Shown here piece by piece: positions 1 to 10,381 of a stretch of 28,287 nucleotides of DNA. Both the position numbers and the translations under genes were made by a program. Within the stretch, counting starts at the first letter, position 1, and each line of letters starts with the position of its first letter. Under the pieces are notes generated by a model, which worked only from the letters and a program-made list of their open reading frames with translations, was not told the DNA's origin and ran no database searches. The stretch lies in assembly GCA_009602725.1 (NCBI GenBank), contig WELB01000016.1, positions 758,122-786,408 on the forward strand, in the 5' to 3' direction. The stretch is from Spirogloea muscicola (Eukaryota; Streptophyta; Zygnematophyceae; Spirogloeales; Spirogloeaceae).

Positions 1-58
1 CCGCCGCCACCGCGCCGCCGCCGCCGCCGCCGCCGCGGCCGCCGTCGCCGCCGCCACG
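1..58. repeat. (CCG)n low-complexity tract
   Basis: Nearly pure CCG/CGC triplets open the window and grade into a GC-rich leader that reaches the DNMT2 start codon. Similar GC-rich tracts lie at the 5' ends of the other genes, so this is probably promoter or 5' UTR sequence rather than coding sequence. Confidence 0.85.
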
Positions 59-330
59 ATTTGTGGCTGCCGCCTCTGCCGGAGCCGCCGCCGCGCTCAG
101 CCTCGGAGCACGCCATCCCTCGGCGCAGGAGCGGCTCTTGCATGGCCCGCGCGAAGCCAGCAAGACTTCAGGCGTCGAGCCTGGCGCAGGAGGCGGCCGC
201 TTTGCCGCCTCCCGGCTCATGTTGGCGCCGACAAAGCTGGATGCCGTCATCTGAAGGTCGAGAGCGGCCAGGGCTTAGCACGGCAGAGGACGGAAGCTGG
301 CGGTAATCGGACTTGTCCGGCACCAAATAG
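59..330 (+). promoter_or_regulatory. GC-rich 5' region of the DNMT2 gene
   Basis: GC- and CpG-rich sequence directly upstream of the DNMT2 ATG. Open frames here are alanine/proline/arginine-rich, as expected from base composition, and show no family signature. A TAG directly precedes the ATG at 331, so the reading frame does not extend upstream. No TATA-like element was recognised. The promoter role is inferred from position only. Confidence 0.45.
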
Positions 331-3300
331 ATGGGGGCGCAGGCGCCGCTCCGAGTCCTAGAGTTCTACAGCGGCATCGGCGGCCTGGTGAGAACCTGCG
401 CAGGCCACATTCACGTCCATGACCAACTCCCTGCCTTCAGTCCACGACCTCGCACCATGGCACGCTTGAAGGCGTGCCAGGCAGCCACAAGCGGACGTGT
501 GCTTCATTTGTGTCCTACATTTGCAGCACATGGTGCTCTCGACATACGGTTCGCATTTTTGGCTTGCTCACAATGGTCTGCGTGGACAGAGATACTCGCT
601 GGAGGCCTCGGGCGTCTCCGCCGTCGTTGTGAGCGCGTTCGACATCAACGAGGTCGCCAACGACGTCTACGATCACAACTTTGGCCACCGGCCCAGCCAG
701 GTTGGACCTCACGCTGCAGCTGTCAACACATGCCAATGACAGGCGCGCAGCTGGAAGTTGCCAGTACTTGGCTCCTCGATGGCAGTCGCTCGAGTCTGAC
801 GCCCTGCTCAAGCTCGCATCTGCTGCCCGCTGCACTGTCTGCTCTGGCTCTGGCCGTGTCCTGGGTGCATTGCAGGTATGGCTGCACGAGCAACTACTCC
901 TGGCATTAGTTGATCCGATGGTGCCATGCCTGCACTGAGGCTTGGTCCAGGTGCGTCAATATGGGCGGCTTTCTGAACAGTCCGCGTCCTTGCTTGCTGC
1001 GCAGGGAAATGTTCAGAGGCTCAGTGTCCGGGAGCTGGACAAGTACGACAGCGATGTCTGGTTGATGTCCCCTCCCTGCCAGCCGTACACTCGGCAGGGT
1101 AAGGCCCTCAGGTGTGTGACGGTGTGTGACGGTGCAGAAGAGGCCGTCCTGCACACATCTGTGTCATGGATTTATAGTTGCCTAAAGTATAATTCCCAAT
1201 CCTAAATCCCTAAACCCTAACCCTAGACCCTAAACCCTTTTTTGTCAGTCAGGATATCTCCATGCTTCAGTTGTCGTGTAGACTCTGTCATTTATAGGAC
1301 ATAGTGAGATCTACTCTGTAACACACCTCTTTGGACTGCGTCAATCCTCACCTCTCTTCCCTGCTCTTCTAGTCCTCTCTTTGTGACGGGACTATGTCAG
1401 TGAGTTGGCGTCCCCTCATCAAAGCTTGCATGGCAGGCCTCAAGAAGGATTCGTCTGATGGCAGAGCCACGTCCTTCCTGAGCTTGCTGGAGAAGCTCCA
1501 GAAGATGCGGAAACCGCCTCGTTACCTCCTTGTGGAGAATGTTGTGGGCTTTGAGGTTTCCCAGCTGCCCCCCAACCCCCATTGTCCCTGCAGAATGTAC
1601 TGTTGGAGGAATTGTCCATTACTGCCAATTACTGCCAATTACAGGCAGCAGCTAGGGAGAGTTGAGTGAGAGCGGGGAACGAGCAGTGTGTCTGACAAGT
1701 TCTTATCAGGTGTCAGACACACATGCTCGGCTCATGTGTGCACTGGAGCAAGCAGACTTCCACGCTCAGGAGTTTGTCCACAGCCCCATCGACTTTGGGA
1801 TACCATACTCAAGGCCTCGGTACTTCTGCCTGGTGTGTTCTCAGCACTTCTACCCCTTCATTGTGCACCTCTGTTGCAGAAGAGGTTGGGCTCGGTCACT
1901 TCGACTTGGACAGTGGCCCCTTCTTGCAACCCTGCTTGACTTGTATTGAACTACTAACAGCAAGAGCACCTTGATTGGACTGTTCTTGCTTGCATTGATT
2001 GTACATTCTGCACTGACATAAAGACCTCCTCATGCAGGCAAAGCACAGGACGGTTGCAGATTGCAGCCCGAGCCTAGTTGATTGCTATAACCAGGATATG
2101 GCAGTACCTCTTTGTTACTCCGGCGCCAGCACCAGGGAGGGAGCCGAGGAAGATGAACTGGCAGTGAAGTGCAGGTTGCGTAACACGGAGCATGTAGAAG
2201 CTGACCACTGCGTACGCCAGGATGCTGGGAGCCTAGCTGGTCCATGTCATTGCTGGCCCCCGCGAGCACCTAGGCTACTTGGTGAATTCTTGGACTTAGA
2301 ACCGGACGCATGTGGTGAACTCGAAGAATCGCAAGACTTGGTCTCTGTAGGAGGCACAGCGAGCACCTCAGACATTACCCAAGCTTCCATTTGTGAGAAT
2401 CTTCAAGCATTGGATGTGGTCAGCTCCGAAAGTGCTGCTCACTTAGAACAACCAGGAAGGCCAGGGGATATGCACAGCAGCAGAGCAGCACCAATTTCTG
2501 CGAGTGCAAGCAATACTGCAGAGCTGGCAGAGGGCGTCAATGAGACCAGCAACTCTTGGCAGCCATACAAAGTACCACCCAGCATTTTGCGACGTTGGGG
2601 TGAAGCGCTTGGTACGTGCTTGCACTCCACCTATTCTGAAACGTTCCGTCCTTGGTCGAAGTCATCAAGATAAGTTAGCCACTACCGTTGTTGGGTGCTG
2701 TATTAGATGTGAGATTGAAGCTAGCCACAAAGACAACTGCAAGCGGGATACCTAATTGCTTGTGAGATATGCGTCTTCTTTTTATAGGCGTTGCCCGTGA
2801 AGCTTCAGACAAATATTTGAAATTCTTCTGAGAGTCATTCTGTTTGCTGACTGCAAGTAGCCCTAAGCCTGCTGTTTAGAAGTGGCAACATAAGAATGTT
2901 TTGGATGTAAGAAAGTATGTTTTGATGTAAGAAAAATTTTTTTGACGGCCGTTCATGGACATTTGTGCCAGACATTACTACAGACCAATCGCTTAGGTGC
3001 TGCTGCTTTACAAAGAGCTATGTCAGATACGCGAAAGGCACTGGCTCAGTTTTGGCAACCAAGGTATTGGTCAGCAATTTCGTCTTGCCCATGAGGCTCC
3101 AACACCATGCTGTTCCTTCAGGACAATTCATGTGACACGCGCTACATGTTGCGAAGTCAGAATCTTCCAGCAAATAGACAACCACTTGGCACATATATGA
3201 TCGTCGACCCTTTCCAATTGTCTTGGAGCCTTGAAGTACATGCTGGAGCCCAGGCCAGCTTGGGCCAGCTTGTCTGATGATGCGCTCGATGAGTGACCAA

Positions 3301-4171
3301 TATGACACGAACCGTTCCAGGTCGATGGTCTTGATATGCATCCCACAACTGGCTCAGAGAAAGTGACCACGTGGAGAGGAGTTCCACTCAACGAATTGGA
3401 GCTTCGATACTTCACCCCACGAGAGGTACAAGAAAGCTAGCTGCATCAGACTCTCAATGAACAGTGCCAAATGCCTGCGCTGACGCAATGCCTGCATTGA
3501 CAGCATCATAATTGCGTCTGATTGGCAGCTTCTCTTGCCTTCCTACAGAAAGGATCATGATTCTTTTCAAGCTCCACATGTGCAGGTGGCAAACTTGCAT
3601 AGCTTCCCGCGGAGTTTCAACTTCCCTTGCCATGTGACCCTTAAGCAAAGGTGTTGTATCTGACCTGCAATCTCGCCGACTGTTGATCCTGATGCACAGT
3701 CAAATGACTGAGACGAAATTGACTACTCTTGGTGCAATATTCACCCCTCTTCTCAACCCTTTCTGCAAACTCGCAACCCAACGCGTTTCTTCCTCCTTCC
3801 TCATACTGCCCTTCCCCTCTCCCGCTGCTTGTGGAGCTGCCTCGCGAACTCCTGTGCATCGACCTCTTCTGCCACACTCCATGGGCCTTAGCTTTTCGTG
3901 CGCGCTTGGAACGAGGCTAGCCATGATTCAATGACAGTCTTGATGCTGCCCCTGGCATGGTCTTCAGAAATTCCTTCTCCTGCTGTGGCTCAGGTATGCA
4001 ATGCTGGGTAACAGTCTCAATGTGACTGTCGTGGCTGCTCTCCTGAAACATCTCCTCATGCCTCCGCCTTTGGCAAAGAAAGTTCTTCATTTGTGCACCG
4101 AAAAGAACGAGGAGATTCTAGGAGCAGGAGAGAGTGCTTGTGGTGGTGAACAAGTACTTTCTGGAATTTAG
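331..4171 (+). CDS. DNMT2: tRNA (cytosine-5-)-methyltransferase DNMT2/TRDMT1, 10 exons
   Basis: Enzymes of this family transfer a methyl group from S-adenosylmethionine to C38 in the anticodon loop of tRNA-Asp and some other tRNAs. Exons: 331-387, 590-700, 1005-1098, 1437-1555, 1710-1832, 2038-2611, 2984-3063, about 3360-3425, 3586-3650, 3994-4171. They join in phase to give about 488 residues, against roughly 380-400 in typical family members. Visible motifs: SAM-binding FYSGIGG (residues 13-19), catalytic [10 protein letters not shown] (Cys81), LVENVVGFE (Glu121), SRPRYF (161-166), the DNMT2-specific CFTKSY...GTGSVLAT in exon 7, LRYFTPRE plus VANLHSFP in exons 8-9, and [10 protein letters not shown] in exon 10. 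The excess length is mostly exon 6, an acidic, Ser/Glu-rich insert. The left edge of exon 8 is the weakest joint; a small extra exon between 3064 and 3359 is possible. The family assignment itself is secure. Confidence 0.93.
1199..1238 (+). repeat. telomere-like CCCTAAA repeats inside DNMT2 intron 3
   Basis: Several imperfect units of CCTAAA, CCCTAAA, CCCTAA and CCCTAGA run consecutively and end in a T-run. This is the C-strand of the plant/green-algal telomere repeat TTTAGGG and contains a perfect telo-box (AAACCCTAA). It lies in the intron between exons 3 and 4 (1099-1436), so it is interstitial and not a chromosome end. Confidence 0.85.
1617..1642 (+). repeat. short tandem repeat in DNMT2 intron 4
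   Basis: The unit ATTACTGCCA occurs twice and begins a third time within the intron at 1556-1709. It is non-coding, and no function can be read from it. Confidence 0.7.
2894..2936 (+). repeat. imperfect tandem duplication in DNMT2 intron 6
   Basis: Two adjacent copies of about 20 bp, each reading ATGTTTT(G)GATGTAAGAAA, lie in the 372-bp intron between exons 6 and 7. They look like a recent local duplication. Confidence 0.65.
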
Positions 4172-4460
4172 GGAGCAATGCCTGCCAGTTCTGTTCTGTT
4201 CTTGATGCACGACTAAGCATTGTGCAAGCAACACGTCCTGCACACAAAGCTCATGCACAGACTGTATGCCTTCTGCCCTCGGCAAAGCTGTAGAATTGCA
4301 AGGTTGCAAAATTGCTCAGAAGCAAAAGTTGCCTGATTGCAGAATTGGCAGACTCCAAAATTGTTATTGTAAACCGCAGTATTGCAGTTTCATAAGCCCT
4401 GTGCCAGCTCTCCTGTACAGCAACGCCCCTCATGCTGAAGGAACATCCCAAAGGTGCAGT
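4172..4460. other. convergent 3' intergenic region between DNMT2 and oligopeptidase B
   Basis: The stop codons of the two convergent genes are 289 bp apart. The stretch is AT-richer than the flanking exons and contains short TTGCA-type echoes around 4296-4345. No gene is seen; it should hold both 3' UTRs. Confidence 0.6.
4369..4373 (+). terminator. candidate TGTAA polyadenylation signal for DNMT2
   Basis: A TGTAA pentamer, a common poly(A) signal in green algae, lies about 200 bp downstream of the DNMT2 stop codon. A single 5-mer is weak evidence on its own. Confidence 0.3.
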
Positions 4461-7400
4461 TCAAAGGCGAGAAGATGATGGGCTCTCTTGTATGAGTCCG
4501 AGGCACTTCAGCGTGAATGAATACTCAAATGCACGTTCTTTGAGCTTGTCGAACCTGCAGTCACGAGTCCCCACTATTTAGCACAGAAATTGCTTGACCA
4601 ATACACAGCACAGCAAGAGTGAAGAAGCAACAGGTCATCCAGACGCCATGAGCTGTGTCAAGGTGACCCAGAATAATCTGACGAGGTCAACAGGGCCCAA
4701 TAGGCCAATGGTGTGCATGGCAGACCTGCCAGACTTCGAAAAGTGGCCGGCACCAAGGTCGCATTTAAATACAATAGGGCGCGACTCATTCAGCTGATTC
4801 TTCCGCAGCTTCGCGACCCACTTGGCAGGCTCCCAGTACCCCACCCTAGGATCTGCGATGGGTATGTTGGAAATGAGCTTCTCCCACATGTACGAGCACC
4901 ATGGCAAATGCTGTATGCTGAGTGCCTATTAGCCTTCTGCATCGCTTGGGCATATTTGCAGCAAAGTGGGGGTCATACCATGCAAGCCGGCCGTCACAAG
5001 GATATTGGGATATTCTCTCTTTGTCACCTGCAACATCACCCACAGAGTCTCTCAGGAATTGTCGAAGACAAATTGTGGAGCAACCACAATAACACGGATC
5101 AGGCATCCTTGATATCAAAGCTATAACATCAGCTGTAAAGTGCCAAACTTGATCTTGACTTTGTGAATAAGTCAGCCTGTAGCGATGCAAAGACACAGGT
5201 GCATGCACATGAGGGGGCACTTGGCCAGATGAAGGCTACTGACGTTGTCCACAGGAGAGTATGACCTCATATACTTGAAGTACTCCTCCTTGCTTGGATT
5301 TCCCCACTCCTAGTAAAACAGACATTTATTCCAGCTTTTATTACAACCAGTACTTATCAATGACCTTCAAGGTGCTGCTGGTACAAGCCATGGTTGACAT
5401 CATCTGGTACGTTATCCTTCACTCATGCATGACTAGGCATCTACTCCTAGTATAGCTATTGTTATATTGCTGCAACAACAGTCTGAACGTACCTCCCACT
5501 CGATGGTCGTCAGGGGAATGGAGGGATCAAGCATGGTTGTGACAATGTCCACAAATGGCACCCCAGCAAAGGCCACCTGAGGCAGATTCTAAGAGAAAGC
5601 TCAGAAACACAGGGGGCACTACTGGGTCATAGAAGTTCTTGACACGAAGAATCACATGGAATGTTGGCCCTGTCTGCTGGCTGCCTCTGCTATCACTACC
5701 TACCAAGAGGTTTGGCAGCCACCTCTGACCTGTAGCAAGGTATCAATACCAGCAAACAGGAAGATACCCACATCATGATGAGCGGTGCTCCGTGTAGGAG
5801 TCATAGGCGTCAAACATGGTATCTAAATGTGTACAAGACAAGCGTGAAACATAGAGGATGTTCAATGTTGTATCCAGACTGCAATTGGTCCTGCCAAACG
5901 CACCCGGAAAAGGTCTGGCCGCATGTTGAGCACAGCTCCGATCAAGAGGCCTCCTGCACTTCGACCTTCAATGCACAACTTGTCCCTAGCCGCCCATCTG
6001 CGTCCAGGAGGACAGGGTCACTAGCCTGTCACCATCCTTTGGCCGCAGCATCGCAAAGGTGGAGGTTGCAGAGCACATACCATGGTGTGGATAACAACAA
6101 TCATGTGAAATATTAATGCTAAGCATACAGGGAGTGGCAGTATTTGCATGTTAGAGGGAGCACTGGCTTGCCTACTTGTGCTCAATGAGGTACTGGGAGC
6201 AGGCAATGAAGTCGGAGAACGTGTTCTTCTTCTTCAGGTACTTCCCATCCTCGTACCACTTCCTACCTAGCTCTCCACCCCCCCGAATGTGTGCCATAGC
6301 GAAAGTAACTCCACGATCCAGCAGAGGCAGGATGTTGCTGTTAAAGTAGGGGTCATTTGGGATCTGTAGCAGCAAACCACAGCGCTTATCTAGCTTTCAG
6401 TCAAGCAAGCTTCAGTGTAGGGAACTGTAAAGCATGTATTTTCTTGTAAACATCTGCAATGCTTCTGCACTTATCACACTTCTTCTATCTCAGTAATACA
6501 AATACTTGAGGCTGCACAAAGAATGGACTTGGTGTAGGAGACCTACATACCTCATAGGCTCCATAACCATTTAGCAGAACTGGGTCAGTGCCATCAAGAT
6601 TGGCCTTCTCTTTCCGATACACAATGGAGATCGGCACTTTCGTGTTGTCTTCAGCAGTAGCCCATCGGCGGACAGTGGCATAATTGTCCTTATCAAAGCC
6701 TCCTAGGACCTGGCCAAAAGGATGGTGGAGCTTATCAAAATTGCTTCTTGTCAAGGAGCCTTTACAATCTTCATACACAGACAGATCAGACAAATCAGAC
6801 GAATTAGAGCTGCAGATTTTTAGTAAGCTGATGCAACAGCTTAAGGCCAAAGCACGACACATGACTATTGGGAACTTTACCGGCTGAACTCTTTTCAATG
6901 CCCTCTTCCCAGTCCTCATGTCGTAGTCAAATGTGGAATAAGGGGTCTTGAGAGACGTGAAGCCAAAGCGCAGTATTGCAGACTTGTACTGACCGTACTC
7001 CTCTGAGACAGAGTATGCTTCCTCGTCAAAGGTAATGTTCTTCCCAGCAGGCAGACTTGCTATGGGCTGGCCCACAGGAGGCAGTTCATAGACTGTGATG
7101 CCCTGTAGCCCATTCTCCCTTACAAACAGTACCAGGTGATCGCGAAAAGCCTGGATGCCTTCCAACTTGACGCTGTACACAAGAAGGTACATAGGTTCAC
7201 TGAGAGATGTTAGTAGAAGCTGCCCATATATTTCTAATTAAATGTCAAATTATTGAGATCAGCCAATGAGATGTGGTAAACAAAGGGTGACAATGGCCAG
7301 GCAAGGCAGGAAAGTACAAAGTCATTGCTGACCTGGGCCTGTGTGGAAGTAGCACCGACAGCTCGCCGAAATTGCTCACAGGGCAGACCAGAAGCTCCGA

Positions 7401-9301
7401 GTTGTAATTCTCCTCGGTGCGCCTGATGATGAAGAAGTGGTCCCCTCTGTGCGTGACGGAGGCCTCAACGTCCTGCACTCTGGGTGTGATGGCTGTCCAC
7501 TCCCCTTGGGGAGAGGTAGTGGGAATGCTGAACTCATGGGAAGTCACTGCACTGCCTGCTGCGAGGAAGAGATAGTCCCCAGACTCTGAGCGCGACAAGG
7601 AGAGGTAGAAGGACTCATCCTCCTCGTGGAAGACGCACGTGTCTGAGGAAGGGTCTGCGCCGACTGTGTGCCTCCAGACCTGAGCAGGGTGACCAGATCA
7701 GAACACCGAATTAACAAACCAACAGATCTGCCCTGCCAACATTGCTTGATTGGGGTGCTGACGACAGCAAACTGAGGCTGATAATCCAAGAGTTATTAGA
7801 GTACTTCACACTGGAGTAATGGAAGGCACAGATTGTAGCAGGGTCAGTGATGTCACCTTGTACGGGCGATCAAGCTTGTCCTTCGTGATGTAGAACACAG
7901 TTTTGTTGTCGTTAGCCCATGCTACATCGCCACTGGTGGCTGGTATTCCAGGCCCAAGTTGTGCGTTCGTGGCCAGATCCCAAATTCCCAATGTGTGCTT
8001 CTCTCCACCCTCTGTATCCTCTGCATAAGCCACAAACTTGTGGTCTTGGCTAACCTGGACGCCAAGCACGAGCAGGGACTTAGCAAACAGCAACAGCAAG
8101 TAAGGTAATTATTGCAAGGTCAAGCTCATCATTTTGGAGTTCATTCGTGTTCCTGTACGCTATGGGCTCAGGCTGCAGATCCACTACACGAAGTTGTGAT
8201 CCATAAGCGAATACAATTAGCTTTGATAGTCATTGCTTCTGTGGCCTATCTGATACTCCAGACTCACACAAGCTGGTCCGCTTCTCTCACCTTGAAACCA
8301 GCAACCTTATAAAAGTCAAAGCTGGACGCCTTCTTGTTCTCGTCTAAAAGCACCTCCTCTGGGGGTGCGTTCTCACTGGTGTCCATCACATCATCAACTG
8401 CCCCCTCGCCTTCTCCATCGGCAATGCTGCGGCGGCAATGCACTCGGTATTGCTCGCCCTCCACAGTTCTGGTGTAATAATAATAAGGACCCTTCCTTCA
8501 AAACAGCGCCCAATGCAGATGGAATTAGCTCAGAAGGACTGCATCAAAGTGCTGACAATCAACGCAGTGCAGGTGCAGCTGCAGGTCAATTACTCTTCAA
8601 GAAGCTATCTGACATCAAAAGCTGCGAAGCAAGGAATAGTGGCGAGAGATTGTCTAGTCCAGGCTGTGTGGGAGCTGAGTGGCTGTGTGGGAGCTGAGTG
8701 GCGGTTCTTGCGCCTGGAGGTGGCACCTGATTGGAACAGATGAATCGTCCTCCTTGATCTTGGCCCTCATCTCCAGGTAGAGGTCGTCCTGGAATGCTTT
8801 GGTGTCTCCCATGACGGCTTCCACATATGCATTCTCAGCCTTGAGGTGCTCGAGCACCTCGGAGTTCTTCCTGTCATCATCCCGCAGCCAGTAGTAGGGA
8901 TCGTCTCTGACCTCCCCAAAGAGCTCGGGGAACTTGTAGTCTACCTCCTTGGTTCTGCCGATTGAGCACGCATCGCAAGTCAGAACTTGCAGACTGGAAA
9001 ACTAGCTGTCAGCAGCTGACATACAACATCAGCGAGGTAATAAGTATAGCAGATTGTCTCTAACTAGATTCAGTCGACTGCTTGGTTTGATCGTACTGCG
9101 GACAAGCAAAACGCTTGGCTCAAGAAGAAGCACTGTGAAGTATGCGACTTGCAGAGTACTTACTCTGGTGGCTGCGGCAAGGTCACTGCCCCGGCTGCGG
9201 CAGCGCTGCTGGAATACTTGTTCGACCCTGCTGGGACCTCTGGAGGCGCCAAGGGAAAAGGAGACCGGGCGCAGTGACCTTGAGGTCAGTGACTGAGCCA
9301 T
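4461..9301 (-). CDS. oligopeptidase B-type serine peptidase (prolyl oligopeptidase family, S9A), 14 exons
   Basis: Enzymes of this family cleave short peptides, oligopeptidase B after basic residues, using a catalytic alpha/beta-hydrolase domain capped by a beta-propeller. Exons in transcript order: 9301-9164, 8947-8727 (or from 8954), 8495-8291, 8054-7857, 7679-7333, 7172-6881, 6709-6551, 6363-6176, 5997-5904, 5576-5493, 5309-5244, 5027-4979, 4852-4726, 4554-4461. The model gives about 753 residues. Propeller signatures include [27 protein letters not shown] and VAYAED. Catalytic-domain signatures include [21 protein letters not shown] (Ser about 596), [18 protein letters not shown] (Asp about 681) and [10 protein letters not shown] (His about 717), so the triad is complete. 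All joints from 8727 downward close in phase. The first exon and its joint are uncertain: ATG 9301 with a GTAAGT donor is preferred, and the Arg/Ser-rich N terminus could be an organelle-targeting peptide. Confidence 0.92.
6710..6880 (-). other. in-frame, stop-free intron of oligopeptidase B
   Basis: This 171-bp segment (57 codons) interrupts the family sequence between VQP and VLGGFD. It is bounded by a GTAAAG donor and a GGCCAG acceptor. It is a multiple of three and has no in-frame stop, so retaining it would insert 57 residues without a frameshift. Family alignment says it is normally spliced out. Confidence 0.8.
8662..8699 (+). repeat. 19-bp perfect tandem duplication in an oligopeptidase B intron
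   Basis: The unit GGCTGTGTGGGAGCTGAGT occurs twice back to back in the intron at 8496-8726. It is probably a replication-slippage product. Confidence 0.85.
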
Positions 9302-10016
9302 ACCTGTAACACTTGCAGGGAGAATACCGACATAAGGCCTCAATTGAGCTACCAGACTAGACACACTTCTCTCGAGAAGGCGTCGTTAAACGCCATTGCT
9401 GGGACACCTTAGCAACAACGAAGTGAGAGTCAGAGCCACCCCCACCTGCGGCGGTGACGCTGCCGGCCCCTTGAGAGGACGCCATTGCGGAAGCCATGGC
9501 TGCAGGCACAGAACGGACGGCCCGACAGCGCCACGCCACGTCAAGTCTTGACGAGCCACGAGCCAAACGAACACGGTGCGTCGTGGCTCCCACTAAGTCA
9601 GCACTCAGGGACTACCGAGGCCCTGCGATCGCGCCGCAAGCTCTGGACCGTCCGGTCGCTGCGGCTGCGGCGCACCTCCCAGGAGGGCGGCGCGGCGGGT
9701 GGCGGTGCCGCCGCCGCCGCCGCAGCAGCAGCGGCAGAAGGCGGGCCTTGCGGNGTGTGCTGACCCCGCCGTCTGAGCTGGCCACGCTTGGGGCGTCCGT
9801 GCCAGCCCGTTCGCTAACCTGACGGCCGGAACCACCTGCTTTCCAACCCAGGACGACGGCAGGCAGGCAGGCCCACTGCCCCACTGGCTGGGCAACAACC
9901 CAACCGGAGGGCAAACAGAAGAGCACCCCCAGGGAGAACCGCTAACTTGCCACGCGCTTTGAGAACGATGGCGGCTGTGGTACGAAGTTGCCTCCCTGTT
10001 CCAGCATCTGATCCAG
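9302..10016 (-). promoter_or_regulatory. GC-rich 5' region of oligopeptidase B
   Basis: About 9480-9830 is strongly GC- and CpG-rich, with CCG/CAG triplet runs at about 9707-9738 and one ambiguous base at 9754. A minus-strand ATG at about 9495 opens a Gly/Ala-rich frame ending VVAK before a possible GTGTCC donor; this could be a non-coding or alternative first exon. Otherwise no gene was recognised. The promoter role rests on position and on the same pattern at the other genes. Confidence 0.4.
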
Positions 10017-10235
10017 CTAGTTTGACTCAATGGCGTTGTGGTTTGCGGCGGGGAGGAGATTCTGGGGCTCTTTGATTGCTTCAATTGCTTCAATTGTACA
10101 GCCATACACGCAGCGCTTCTTGTTGTCGACAAGGAGCATACCCATGTCCTTGTACGAGATGCCATTTTCGGGCATCTCCTTTTCAAGGTTGATGATTACA
10201 CAACCCCATATTTGAACATGTAGACTCCAACGGCG
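10017..10235 (-). CDS. unidentified minus-strand ORF/terminal exon (72 residues plus stop)
   Basis: Read from a possible acceptor (GACAG) at 10236, this frame stays open for 72 codons to a TAG. It has a protein-like composition with mixed charge and hydrophobic blocks, containing IWGCVIINLEKEMPENG, YKDMGMLLVDNKKRCVYG and IEAIEAIKEPQNLLPAA. An internal ATG gives a 52-residue product. I do not recognise the family. It lies 147 bp downstream of the nucleotidase stop on the same strand and upstream of the oligopeptidase B leader. It could be the last exon of a small gene, part of the nucleotidase 3' UTR, or chance. The plus strand is also open here, which lowers confidence. Confidence 0.3.
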   Translation of the reverse strand, partial: RRWSLHVQIWGCVIINLEKEMPENGISYKDMGMLLVDNKKRCVYGCTIEAIEAIKEPQNLLPAANHNAIESN

Positions 10236-10261
10236 CTGTCACACACACTGCTACCTGCTGG

Positions 10262-10266
10262 TTACA
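10262..10266 (-). terminator. candidate TGTAA polyadenylation signal of the nucleotidase gene
   Basis: TGTAA on the minus strand lies about 118 bp downstream of the nucleotidase stop codon, a typical distance for a green-algal 3' UTR. A second TGTAA follows at about 10196-10200. Confidence 0.45.
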
Positions 10267-10381
10267 AGTATGCTGGCAACTATGAGAAAAGGGAAGACTG
10301 TATGCACTCCCACGAAAGGGAATGTCACCTGAACATGACGGTGTTGGTCACCACAATCTGTCCATGCTGATGCCCGACCAA

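Noticed and set aside
1199-1238. Chromosome end (true telomere)
   Set aside because: The repeat is short and degenerate, and lies inside an intron of an intact gene.
4846-5220. 124-codon minus-strand frame
   Set aside because: It is a shadow: the true oligopeptidase B exon at 4979-5027 lies in another frame, with GT/AG sites and exact phase.
5941-5997. GRSAGG instead of GGSAGG around the oligopeptidase B serine
   Set aside because: To my knowledge an Arg at this position is common in plant-lineage members, so it is not evidence of inactivity; the triad is complete.
9754-9754. Single ambiguous bases at 9754, 16318 and 22565
   Set aside because: They fall in GC-rich or microsatellite sequence and reflect base-calling or assembly uncertainty, not biology. 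None is in a recognised exon.
9605-10186. 193-codon minus-strand frame
   Set aside because: It is out of frame with the more protein-like 10017-10235 frame and continues into the GC-rich leader, where any frame is open.
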